Assembly (NCBI GenBank): GCA_030432775.1
Contig: JAUILO010000020.1
Span: 1 to 21,905 of the forward strand
Reading direction: 5' to 3'
DNA from: Alphaproteobacteria bacterium
GTDB lineage: Bacteria > Pseudomonadota > Alphaproteobacteria > Micavibrionales > Micavibrionaceae
Length of the DNA stretch: 21,905 nt
Below, piece by piece: positions 6,766-14,679 of this stretch; positions within the stretch are counted from its first letter, which is position 1; every line of letters starts with the position of its first letter. Position numbers and translations under genes: made by a program. The notes below the pieces were generated by a model. It worked only from the letters and a program-made list of their open reading frames with translations, had not been told where the DNA came from and did not search any database.

Positions 6766-8049
6766 ATGGAAAAAAACAATAAAAAACAAATGGATGATCA
6801 ATCCTGGAGTGTCTTGCACGAGAATAGCCGTGATGATGCCTATACGGTTCCTTCCAAGAAATTATACCCTTTTCAGTGGAACTGGGATTCCTGTTTTACA
6901 GCATTGGGCTGGGCGCAGGCTGATGAAAAACGGGCATGGCAGGAAATCCGTACGCTATATAATAGCCAGTGGGATCGTGGCCTTATTCCGCATATTATCT
7001 TTCATAAAGAGTCACAATCATATTTTCCGGGGCCGGAATTATGGCGTGCTAATAGAACACCTGAAACTTCAGGTATTACGCAGCCACCGGTCGGCGCGAT
7101 GGCTGTTAAAAAACTATATGAGGGTAATAAAGATGTTGAACTGTCCAAGCAGTATATCAATGGATTGTTTGAAGGCATGTTCAAATTTCACTATTGGTTC
7201 CATGAAGAACGTGACCCGAAACATACCGGCCTTGTTGCAACATATCATCCATGGGAAACCGGCCGTGATAACAGTGCCGAATGGGACGAACCATTAAGCC
7301 GTGTTCCGGTTGAAGGGATCAAGCCTTACCATCGCCGTGATACAGATCTTGTGGATCCGGAACAGCGCCCAAGCGATGATGAGTATGATTGTTATGTTGC
7401 GCTGGTGAAGATATGCCGCGAGTATGATTACGACCAGATTGATCTTTACGATGTTATTCCGTTCCGCATAGCCGATGTTGGTACGAATGCTATTTTGTTG
7501 CGCTCGAACCATGATCTTTTGTGGTTGATGCAAGAATTTGATTATGATGCGGAGAAACAAGAAACTGTCAAAGGCTGGATCGCATTGCAGGAAAAAGCAA
7601 TGGAGCGTATGTGGAATGAACAAACACAAAGTTACCATTCGATCGATCTTTTGACTGGTGAGTTTTTACCGCAGGTAACATCGGCATCTTTTTTGCCGCT
7701 TTTTGCGGGTATCGTTAGTAAGGAGCGCGCAGAAATATTGGCGAATCGTATTGCCGAGTGGAGCGAAATTGTCAGTTATATGGTGCCATCACTTGACCCC
7801 AAAGATGCAGCATTTGATTCAAAGCGCTATTGGAAAGGTCCTGTGTGGCCGATTATGAATTTCATGATCTCTCTGGGGTTTAAAAATTATGGTTATGTTG
7901 ATATTGCCGAACGGATTCGGCAGGATACCGCCCGTCTTATTCTCGAACAAGGCTTAGAGGAATATTATGATCCGCTGGATGGGGAATGTCTTGGCGGTGT
8001 CGGTTTTACATGGACAGCGGCGATGTGGCTATATTGGTGTGGTAAGTAA
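6766..8049 (+). CDS. GH63-like / MGH1-like glycoside hydrolase
   Basis: This is a 427-residue (alpha/alpha)6-barrel glycosidase without a signal peptide, so it is cytosolic. It belongs to the group that includes mannosylglycerate/glucosylglycerate hydrolases and other GH63-related alpha-glycosidases. Visible blocks are FQWNWDSCFTALGW (36-49), SGITQPPVGAM (102-112), HPWETGRDNSAEWD (161-174), YWKGPVWPIMNFM (355-367) and YYDPLDGECLGGVGFTW (400-416). By analogy to the family, Asp168 in the WETGRDNS block and Glu407 in the GE block are the likely acid/base pair. ATG 6766 is used; an overlapping GTG sits at 6763. The true sugar substrate is not predictable, and no compatible-solute synthesis gene is nearby. 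The gene is divergent from the small secreted protein. Confidence 0.85.
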   Translation: MEKNNKKQMDDQSWSVLHENSRDDAYTVPSKKLYPFQWNWDSCFTALGWAQADEKRAWQEIRTLYNSQWDRGLIPHIIFHKESQSYFPGPELWRANRTPETSGITQPPVGAMAVKKLYEGNKDVELSKQYINGLFEGMFKFHYWFHEERDPKHTGLVATYHPWETGRDNSAEWDEPLSRVPVEGIKPYHRRDTDLVDPEQRPSDDEYDCYVALVKICREYDYDQIDLYDVIPFRIADVGTNAILLRSNHDLLWLMQEFDYDAEKQETVKGWIALQEKAMERMWNEQTQSYHSIDLLTGEFLPQVTSASFLPLFAGIVSKERAEILANRIAEWSEIVSYMVPSLDPKDAAFDSKRYWKGPVWPIMNFMISLGFKNYGYVDIAERIRQDTARLILEQGLEEYYDPLDGECLGGVGFTWTAAMWLYWCGK

Positions 8050-8081
8050 TATCTGTTGTACAATTATACGAATTAAAATAC

Positions 8082-8111
8082 AAAAAAGCAGCCTATGGGG
8101 GCTGCTTTTTT
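8082..8111. terminator. Bidirectional intrinsic terminator
   Basis: The stem AAAAAAGCAGCC / GGCTGCTTTTTT is perfect, with loop TATGGG. A- and T-runs flank both sides, so it can serve both the plus-strand glycosidase (stop 8049) and the minus-strand TpsB-like gene (stop 8149), which converge here. Confidence 0.92.
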
Positions 8112-8148
8112 ATTGTTCTGTTTGACTCTAGGGTAGAAAAAATAAGAT

Positions 8149-9297
8149 CTAGAAGTTATGGCTCAGATTGAAGTAAAGACGTGCGTCTCTATCATCCTGT
8201 GTTTGTGGCGTGTTGTTTAGTGGGAATGCCAGTAACAGACCAGCGGATGTATCTTCATAGATATCAGCACGAACACCAAAACCTGTTGATGATAACGTTT
8301 CTTCTTCGAGGTTAGCCGCAGTCGCATCATCGTCAAATACACGGCCAGCATCAAAGAATCCATAAAGCTGGTAGTTCAGGTCATCAGATACAAAATACGG
8401 GTCGTTCCATTGTAATTCGACTTTACCCGCAAAACCGTCATCCCCGATCGCTTCGGCAGAGTCAAATCCGCGGCCGTAGTTAATGCCACCAATGCTGAAT
8501 TCTTCAGAGCTGAGTACCGGACGGTTTGTCATCTGGCCTGTGGCTGCTACAAGAAGGTTTAGTTGATTGGTCAAACGCTGTAATCTTTGTGCTGTCGCTT
8601 CGATTTTGTAGAACTGGATTTCAGCGTCCGGTCTTGAGACACTTGTTTGTCTTTTGGAGTTAGCGCCTATAATGTCCAGACCACGGGAGACTTCTACGTC
8701 TAATGTATTATAAGCAATGCCAAGAACTGTATCCAGATATTCAACGTTACCACCAAGGCGAATAGCACGAATATGGTCTTTACGTGTAGGGTCTGCAATC
8801 AGGTTGTTTTTAGTTGTGACTTCTTTGAAGTCAAACATTGTACGGCCGGTCAAGTTGAATGAACGTGAACGGATAAACGGATGTGAAAGCTGCGCATAGA
8901 TTTGTTGCGAGTAGCCCTGTACATCAAATTCATTCAAAGTGTACCCAGGTTCTGTATTTGTATAGCTGCTAAACAAGCTAACTTGTGTGCCGTTTTTGAA
9001 AATCGGCTGGTCGTATTTCAAAGAGAAATACGCGAGTTCCGAGAACTCACCTGTTGAAACACCGAAAATTGTCTGAGCTGTAATTCTTTCGTTGTTACCA
9101 AAGAAAGAGTTCAAAGCCGCAGAGCCGTTAATCTGAACCGGGCCTAAAAATCGTGTACCAAAGTTGTCGATGCCAATCTGGGCGTCAATATCCTTACGGG
9201 TTACGACAACAAGTAGATCGGAAGCGCCGGTTGTTGTTGGAGACGGGCTCAAGATCGCGCGGGCTTTCATACCTGGCAAGTCATTGATAAGAAGCAA
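8149..9297 (-). CDS. TpsB/FhaC/ShlB-like two-partner-secretion transporter, N-terminally truncated
   Basis: This Omp85-superfamily outer-membrane transporter exports a TpsA exoprotein. What remains is most of a POTRA-2 domain (LLLINDLPGM followed by GASDLLVVV) and a complete 16-strand-type barrel ending in YFNLSHNF, with the terminal Phe needed for outer-membrane insertion. The L6 signature of the family, usually VRGY, appears as NYGRGFDSAEA. Coding homology continues upstream of the listed TTG to about 9360 (residues such as TRIQNKPVLNVKDLERA), then hits a stop at 9367-9369. No signal peptide or first POTRA domain exists in the window. TpsB proteins usually have about 550 residues; only about 400 remain. 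As it stands it cannot reach the outer membrane. It is head-to-head with the truncated TpsA-like gene. Confidence 0.85.
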   Translation of the reverse strand: MLLINDLPGMKARAILSPSPTTTGASDLLVVVTRKDIDAQIGIDNFGTRFLGPVQINGSAALNSFFGNNERITAQTIFGVSTGEFSELAYFSLKYDQPIFKNGTQVSLFSSYTNTEPGYTLNEFDVQGYSQQIYAQLSHPFIRSRSFNLTGRTMFDFKEVTTKNNLIADPTRKDHIRAIRLGGNVEYLDTVLGIAYNTLDVEVSRGLDIIGANSKRQTSVSRPDAEIQFYKIEATAQRLQRLTNQLNLLVAATGQMTNRPVLSSEEFSIGGINYGRGFDSAEAIGDDGFAGKVELQWNDPYFVSDDLNYQLYGFFDAGRVFDDDATAANLEEETLSSTGFGVRADIYEDTSAGLLLAFPLNNTPQTQDDRDARLYFNLSHNF

Positions 9298-9336
9298 TGC
9301 ACGTTCCAGATCTTTTACATTTAGAACAGGTTTGTT

Positions 9337-12300
9337 TTGAATGCGCGTCAGTTCAAATTGAACGGTTCAAGCACAGTAACTGCAGGCACATTGAACACAA
9401 CAGGTTCAATAGTTAGTCAGCAATCTGGCAGCACAATTACCGCTGATAAATTGACAGGCTCACTTGCAGCAACAGCAAGCTTTGCGGGAACAAATAACGA
9501 CATCGCAGAGATTGGTGATTTTGCCACAGGTACAGCGGGCTGGAGCACAGGCGGCTTTACATTGGTTGATAACACAGGTGTTGCTATTACAGGCGCGCTA
9601 AGTTCCACAGGCGGTGACATTGATGTATATAGCAATGGTGCGGGCTGGTCTGAAAGCACAAGCGTATCTGGCTCAGTAACATCAGAAGGCGGCGCGATTA
9701 CACTATCCAACAACAAAGGTAATGTGATTGTAACAAATAGCGGTGATGTTAATGCGACAGATGGCGATGTGAACTTCGCATCTAACGGTTCTGACATTCA
9801 GCTTCAAGGCAATAGCACAGTAACCGGTAGCACAGTCGACTTTACAGGTGGTCAGGTCACACAATCATCAGGCAGTAAGATCACAGCTGATGCCCTTACA
9901 GGTACAGTACAGAAGTTTGCTCATTTTGACGGCACAGCGAACATGATTGCATCCATTGGTGATTTTGCCACAGGTACAGCGGGCTGGTATGATGATGCCA
10001 ATGGCTTCCGTTTGGTGGATACAGTTGATCTTGAAATCGCTGGCGCGCTAAGTACATCCGGCGGCGATGTTGATGTTGACGTTGATGGTGATATCTCAAC
10101 AACAACAGGTACAGTAAATGCAAATGGCGGTGATATTGATTTGTCCCAGACAGGTATCTTTATTAATGCCGGAACGGATACTGTTCTGACTTCGGGCACG
10201 GGCACAATTAACCTATACCAGAATGACGGTGGTAATATTCAAGATGCAATTGATGCGGTTGAGAACACAGGGTCTGGTCTGAACACAATTACTGTTTCAG
10301 AAGGTCTGTTTAACGAGTCTCTTGCAGTATACGAAGACAATTTCCTTCTTAAAGGCGCGAATTACGGTATCTCCGGTACAAGCAAGCGCGGCGCAGAAAC
10401 TGTTGTTGATCCAAACTCTCCTGGTGTTTTGATTTCCGGTGACTACGTTACTGTTGACGGTTTCACATTTACAGGTGGCGACAGCGGTGTTGAAATTGCA
10501 GGCGGTGACTATGCAAAAATCCAGAACAACCGTATTTATGGCAATACAGATAATGGCGTATTGGGATACAAAGGCGCAGATCATGCTGAGATTACAGATA
10601 ACTTGATTGCAGGTGGTGATTACGGCGTTCGTTTCTATGGCAGTGATGATCTGACAATTGAAGATAACTTCATTACAAGAACTGATACGGGCATTCACGT
10701 TGGCGGAAGATCATACGGCGTTGATATTGATAACAACGACATTACAGATGTGAATTACGGTATTTATGCTGATAATGTTTCTTCACTAACAATCACAGAT
10801 AACGAGATTGATGGGCGTGACGGCAGACGCGGTAAAGGCGTAACAGGTATTTACGTTGAAGACAGCAATGGTGCAGTTATTGGTGGTTACGGCGATACAA
10901 ACTATGTTGAAGATTTTGACACAGGTATTTCTGTATCAAGCGCTCGGGGCGTTGATGTGACATATAATAATGTGACAGAAACAGGCACAGCGATCCAGAT
11001 TGCTAAAGGCAGTTATGGTGCGGATGTTATTGGTAACTACATTTACGATACTGATACTGGTATCCGTGTTAAAGGCCTCTCTAACAATGCTGAAATCTTG
11101 CGTAATGAGATATTCGAAGCTTCAACCGGTGTGTATGTAACGTATAGTGCTGGCACTGATATCTTCGGTAATGATATCGATGCAAGAACATCCAAAGGAA
11201 GTGATTACGGCGATTACGGTATTCGTGTTGAAAAGAGCGCGAATATAGAGATCGGTAATAACGGCAAGGGTGGTGCAAACACTATCGATGATTTTGATAC
11301 AGGTATTTATGTGGAAGATAGCATCGGCGTTGAAATTGATAACAACGATATCACTGACGGTATTTACGGTATCTATGCCGATAACGTATCTTCATTGAAC
11401 ATCGAAGATAACTCGATTGAAGGCCGCCAAGTATACGGCAGAAGAGCCCCGACAACAGTTGGTATATATGTTGAAGATAGCTATGACGCACGTATAGGTG
11501 GATATGACGATACAAACTATGTTGAAGGTGTTGATGTTGGTATCCAGGTTAACGACAGCGCTAGTGCAGATGTTGAATATAACGAAATCTATGATGTTGA
11601 AACAGGTATTCTTGTTGATGACAGCAGCTATGTTGATGTGAAGCATAATATTGTATTCGGCGCTTCTGAGAACGGTATTGATGTCGATGACAGCCGTCAT
11701 GCAGAGATCGAAAATAACATTATCGGTTTCGTTGGCAATGACGGTATTCATGTTGAAGATAGCTATAGTGTTGATGTTGAGGAAAATATTGTATTCTTCG
11801 CCGGCGGTGACGGTATTGATGTTGACGGTAGCGGTGATGCTTACATCTATAAAAATGGCGTAGCGTTTGTTGCAGATAATGCAATCGAACTTGATGATAG
11901 CCGTTTCTCAACTATTGAAGACAACTTTATTCGTTTTGCAGGTGATAACGGTATTAGCGTTTCATCAAGCTTCGTATCCATCACAGGAAACAACGTTGCG
12001 TATGTCGTTGATGATGGTATCGAAGTAAATGGCGGGTTCGGTGTTGCGATTACAGCTAACACCGTAGACGAAGCTGGTGATGATGGTATCGACATTGATG
12101 GCGGATACGGCGTAGCGATTATTGATAACACAATTCGCCGCTCTGGCGATGACGGAATCGATGTTGATGGTACGACGGGTGTCGTTGTTTACGACAATAC
12201 AGTAAGGCGTTCTGGCGATGACGGAATTTACCTTGATGATGTTGCTTTCGGCCTTGTTGCAGGTAACACAGTAGGTCGTTCCGGCGATGAAGGTATTGAT

Positions 12301-13542
12301 GTTGAAGATAGTGAATATGTTGCGATTACAGGCAACACAGTTCGCAGAAGCCGCGGAGATGCCATTCAGATTTCGGATACGAATAACTTCTCCGTAAACG
12401 GAAACACGATCAGAATTGCTGATAGCGGCGTGGTTATTGATGATGCCTCTTCGGATGGTAGTGTTGAAGGCAATAACATTGCCCGTGTAGAGCGCGGTGT
12501 AGAAGTAATCGATAGTTCATTCATCACAGTTGATACAAACACAATCACTGGCACAGAGATTGGTGTGTTTGTTGATCCGTCTTCAAATATCACAGTAGTA
12601 GGCAACATTTTGGATGGAAACAATATCGGTATTTCATTCCTTGATGTTACAGATTCAACAATTGAAAGTAACGTGATTACAAACAGTATCTCTACAGGCA
12701 TCCAGCTTGAAAATGTAGATGCGGTTGATGTTCTGTTTAACGAAGTTACAGGTAGCGGTGATTACGGTTTATTCGCAGCTGGTCCTGATAATGGTTCAAT
12801 TGTTCTATCCGGCAATACATTCACAGATAATACTGTGTCTGCAAGCTTCCAGAGCGGTGATATTGATCTAACAGGTGATACAAACAGCTTTATTGGCGGT
12901 GATGTTGCTCTCCAGTTCATTCCGTTTGAATATAAAGACGGTACGTTTGCGGATCTAAGCTTGGTTGGTAATACAATCGGTACAAGTTACTTCTCTGGTC
13001 AAAGCACATATTTTGTTGAACTTGGTAATGAAGCATTCTTCGCACCAGGATCACCGACAATCCTTAACGGTATTGATGCAACATATGACACACCATTTGG
13101 TTTGATACAGCCTAGAACAGACGGCATTCCAATCGGTGCGGCCGAGGCGAACTTCCTTGAAGGTCGTTTCTATCACTTCGTTGATGATGGGGCATTGGGT
13201 CTATTCTTCTTTGGACAGCCTGACCTTGATGAAGAAGATTTCCTAAAAGCCTTCGCTGCGTTCTTGGTTGATCCTGCTGCAGTGAGCGTAACAATGGCTG
13301 GTCTTCCGTTCGTTGATCCGGCGCAGGCGCTTAATAGACTAGCTCCAGCCGCAGGCGGAGAAGGTGGAACAGGCGCTAATGATCTGGCTAATATCGAGCC
13401 GGCAGCCGGTGGACAAGAAAGCTTCTGTTGGGGTGATGCTGCGGCCAGTGCAGGTGCGGGAACAACAGTGAACTATAGCTTTGGTTCTGATTTCACATCT
13501 GCGATGAATAGTGCAGCAGGTTGTCAGTCAGGTGCTTTATAA
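9337..13542 (+). CDS. Giant TpsA-like beta-helical exoprotein, N-terminally truncated
   Basis: 1401 residues are visible. Residues 1-300 are FHA-like beta-strand repeats (two copies of a 148-residue unit). From about 301 (NIQDAIDAV, the typical entry of a NosD/pectate-lyase-like domain) to about 1160 there are parallel-beta-helix (PbH1) rungs, mostly 22-24 residues and very rich in Asp, Gly, Asn and Val. Residues 1160-1330 form a less repetitive domain. Then comes a double motif (LAPAAGG, IEPAAGG) and a C-terminal segment with Cys1364 and Cys1396, the only cysteines in the protein. No signal peptide, TPS domain or convincing start exists: the first codon is a TTG without Shine-Dalgarno, and the open frame begins only 12 bases earlier, after a stop. 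Known families with this design are surface adhesins or exported filaments. The role is inferred. Confidence 0.82.
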   Translation: MNARQFKLNGSSTVTAGTLNTTGSIVSQQSGSTITADKLTGSLAATASFAGTNNDIAEIGDFATGTAGWSTGGFTLVDNTGVAITGALSSTGGDIDVYSNGAGWSESTSVSGSVTSEGGAITLSNNKGNVIVTNSGDVNATDGDVNFASNGSDIQLQGNSTVTGSTVDFTGGQVTQSSGSKITADALTGTVQKFAHFDGTANMIASIGDFATGTAGWYDDANGFRLVDTVDLEIAGALSTSGGDVDVDVDGDISTTTGTVNANGGDIDLSQTGIFINAGTDTVLTSGTGTINLYQNDGGNIQDAIDAVENTGSGLNTITVSEGLFNESLAVYEDNFLLKGANYGISGTSKRGAETVVDPNSPGVLISGDYVTVDGFTFTGGDSGVEIAGGDYAKIQNNRIYGNTDNGVLGYKGADHAEITDNLIAGGDYGVRFYGSDDLTIEDNFITRTDTGIHVGGRSYGVDIDNNDITDVNYGIYADNVSSLTITDNEIDGRDGRRGKGVTGIYVEDSNGAVIGGYGDTNYVEDFDTGISVSSARGVDVTYNNVTETGTAIQIAKGSYGADVIGNYIYDTDTGIRVKGLSNNAEILRNEIFEASTGVYVTYSAGTDIFGNDIDARTSKGSDYGDYGIRVEKSANIEIGNNGKGGANTIDDFDTGIYVEDSIGVEIDNNDITDGIYGIYADNVSSLNIEDNSIEGRQVYGRRAPTTVGIYVEDSYDARIGGYDDTNYVEGVDVGIQVNDSASADVEYNEIYDVETGILVDDSSYVDVKHNIVFGASENGIDVDDSRHAEIENNIIGFVGNDGIHVEDSYSVDVEENIVFFAGGDGIDVDGSGDAYIYKNGVAFVADNAIELDDSRFSTIEDNFIRFAGDNGISVSSSFVSITGNNVAYVVDDGIEVNGGFGVAITANTVDEAGDDGIDIDGGYGVAIIDNTIRRSGDDGIDVDGTTGVVVYDNTVRRSGDDGIYLDDVAFGLVAGNTVGRSGDEGIDVEDSEYVAITGNTVRRSRGDAIQISDTNNFSVNGNTIRIADSGVVIDDASSDGSVEGNNIARVERGVEVIDSSFITVDTNTITGTEIGVFVDPSSNITVVGNILDGNNIGISFLDVTDSTIESNVITNSISTGIQLENVDAVDVLFNEVTGSGDYGLFAAGPDNGSIVLSGNTFTDNTVSASFQSGDIDLTGDTNSFIGGDVALQFIPFEYKDGTFADLSLVGNTIGTSYFSGQSTYFVELGNEAFFAPGSPTILNGIDATYDTPFGLIQPRTDGIPIGAAEANFLEGRFYHFVDDGALGLFFFGQPDLDEEDFLKAFAAFLVDPAAVSVTMAGLPFVDPAQALNRLAPAAGGEGGTGANDLANIEPAAGGQESFCWGDAAASAGAGTTVNYSFGSDFTSAMNSAAGCQSGAL
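9351..9363. other. 13-base near-palindrome at the TpsB/TpsA breakpoint
   Basis: GTTCAAATTGAAC reads the same on both strands apart from its central base. Recognisable TpsB sequence (minus strand) begins at about 9360, and recognisable TpsA repeat sequence (plus strand) begins at about 9352. The two truncated genes therefore join, in opposite orientation, exactly inside this short inverted homology. Confidence 0.8.
9355..10084 (+). repeat. Two copies of a 148-residue (444-base) FHA-like repeat
   Basis: Copy 1 (about 9355-9640) and copy 2 (about 9799-10084) are in register with an offset of 444 bases. Shared blocks are STVT, SGSTITADKLTG / SGSKITADALTG, IGDFATGTAGW and the pair GALSSTGGDIDV / GALSTSGGDVDV. 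A 33-base block (9511-9543 and 9955-9987) is identical in DNA, which suggests recent duplication or gene conversion. Confidence 0.85.
10684..11609 (+). repeat. Large internal duplication in the beta-helix (about 203 residues apart)
   Basis: The segment from 10684 to about 10985 resembles that from 11296 to about 11609, offset by about 609 bases. Matching blocks are EIDNNDIT / DIDNNDIT, YGIYADNVSSL, GIYVEDS, IGGY and DTNYVE. The repeat is much longer than a single rung, so several coils were copied as a block. Confidence 0.8.
12076..12420 (+). repeat. Five consecutive perfect-length 23-residue beta-helix rungs
   Basis: Units start at 12076, 12145, 12214, 12283 and 12352, each exactly 69 bases. 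Four begin with G-D-[DE]-G-I-x-[IVL]-[DE] and all five carry N-T-[IV] near the end (consensus GDDGIDVD, then a variable strand, then NTVRRS). One helical turn per unit fits the right-handed parallel beta-helix. Confidence 0.9.
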
Positions 13543-13572
13543 GTTCCTCTAATCCGCTAAAATAGAATTCCG

Positions 13573-13604
13573 AAAAGCCCGGTTATGAAGCCGGGCTTTT
13601 TTTT
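13573..13604 (+). terminator. Intrinsic terminator of the TpsA-like gene
   Basis: The perfect 10-base stem AAAAGCCCGG / CCGGGCTTTT with loop TTATGAAG is followed by a run of eight T in total. It starts 30 bases after the TpsA-like stop codon. Confidence 0.93.
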
Positions 13605-13639
13605 ATGGTTTGATCGCAATAAGACACATATAGAAAAAG

Positions 13640-13668
13640 TTGACGGGTCAGTTATAAATCGTTAATGA
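13640..13668 (+). promoter_or_regulatory. Probable promoter of the FTR1 gene
   Basis: TTGACG (13640-13645), a 17-base spacer and TAATGA (13663-13668) form a fair sigma70-type promoter. The -10 lies inside the Fur box, so bound Fur would block RNA polymerase. Confidence 0.55.
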
Positions 13669-13679
13669 TAACCATTCTC
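13661..13679. promoter_or_regulatory. Fur box upstream of FTR1
   Basis: GTTAATGATAACCATTCTC matches 16 of 19 positions of the classic Fur box GATAATGATAATCATTATC (my own alignment). It overlaps the predicted -10 and lies 85 bases before the permease start. Iron-dependent repression is therefore expected. Confidence 0.75.
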
Positions 13680-13764
13680 ATTCTGTAATAAAAAGCTATA
13701 TTCATTGGAAATATTCGAGTTGAATTTGAAATTACAGACGAGACGTGGAAATGGGAGATAATAT

Positions 13765-14616
13765 ATGTTGTCCAGCGCTATCATAGTTTTTCGTGAAGTA
13801 TTCGAGATTGTTCTGATTGTCGGTATTGTTCTCGCTGCAACACGGGGTATGCCTTTTCGAGGTAAAGCGATATTTGCAGGCTTTGCCGCCGGGTTATTTG
13901 GCGCGGCATTGGTCGCCATATTTATCGAACGTATTTCATCTTTTGCTGAAGGTATGGGGCAGGAATATTTTAACGCAGGTGTTTTGCTAACTGCCGCCGC
14001 TTTCATTGGCTGGACCGTGATATGGATGAAACAACATGCGCGTGAAATGAAGTCTAATTTTGAAAAGCTAGGTCAGTCTATTTTAGAAGGTGATGCACCA
14101 AGCTGGGGGGTGTCGGTTGTGATTGCGCTTGCGATGCTGCGTGAGGGATCGGAAATAGTTCTGTTTACATATGGGATGCTGGCCTCAGGGCAAGAACCTT
14201 TATCGCTTGCTGCCGGGGCGCTGGCCGGTTTAGTCGGCGGCACGGCGATTGGCGGTATGTTGTATTTCGGAATGATCCATATTTCTTTGAGGTACTTTTT
14301 TCAGATCACAAGCGCATTGTTGATTTTGCTTGTTGCAGGGATGGTGTCACAGGCAGTTGGCTTTATCACGGCAACGGGGGCATTGAGTAGTCTATCAGAT
14401 GTTGTTTGGGATAGTTCATGGCTTCTTGATGATCGCGGCTTTATCGGCGCCAGCCTTCATACGTTGATTGGGTATACTTCAACACCTAGTGCTGCGCAGC
14501 TTATCGCTTATGCGGTGACACTGGCTGTTATGCTCTCTGCGACAAACCTGCTGGGTGGCGTAAAAAAAAAGCCGCTAAAAGAGCAGATGGCTGAAACGAT
14601 GTCCGCAGCCGAATAA
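13765..14616 (+). CDS. FTR1-family high-affinity iron permease (EfeU-like)
   Basis: This is a 283-residue inner-membrane protein with about seven hydrophobic segments. It carries the two iron-binding REXXE motifs of the Ftr1p/EfeU family: REVFE (residues 10-14) and REGSE (126-130), each in a membrane helix. The family moves iron into the cytoplasm, as ferric iron with an oxidase in yeast or with EfeO/EfeB in E. coli. The Shine-Dalgarno GGGAGA (13753-13758) sits 6 bases before the ATG. A Fur box lies upstream. No EfeO-, EfeB- or copper-oxidase-like gene is adjacent, so any partner is encoded elsewhere or not used. The C-terminus (KKKPLKEQMAETMSAAE) is a charged cytosolic tail. The gene converges with the 630-residue orphan. 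Confidence 0.92.
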   Translation: MLSSAIIVFREVFEIVLIVGIVLAATRGMPFRGKAIFAGFAAGLFGAALVAIFIERISSFAEGMGQEYFNAGVLLTAAAFIGWTVIWMKQHAREMKSNFEKLGQSILEGDAPSWGVSVVIALAMLREGSEIVLFTYGMLASGQEPLSLAAGALAGLVGGTAIGGMLYFGMIHISLRYFFQITSALLILLVAGMVSQAVGFITATGALSSLSDVVWDSSWLLDDRGFIGASLHTLIGYTSTPSAAQLIAYAVTLAVMLSATNLLGGVKKKPLKEQMAETMSAAE

Positions 14617-14679
14617 AACCGGATATACTGATCGATACAGTTTTCCTGATTTAGTTTTGTAGTTTGTATTGCAGGATGT

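Noticed and set aside
9337..9339. TTG at 9337 as a true translation start of the exoprotein
   Set aside because: There is no Shine-Dalgarno, no signal peptide follows, and the sequence enters directly into the middle of a repeat unit.
12076..12420. Regular 69-base spacing looks at first like a CRISPR-type or satellite array
   Set aside because: The repeats differ by many substitutions, are in one reading frame and code for beta-helix rungs. There are no unique spacers between identical repeats.
9417..12701. Long open frames on the minus strand opposite the giant exoprotein (for example 9417-9797, 11392-11751, 12366-12701)
   Set aside because: They are reverse-strand shadows of a repetitive, biased sequence. 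Their translations are low complexity and no start signal or known motif appears.
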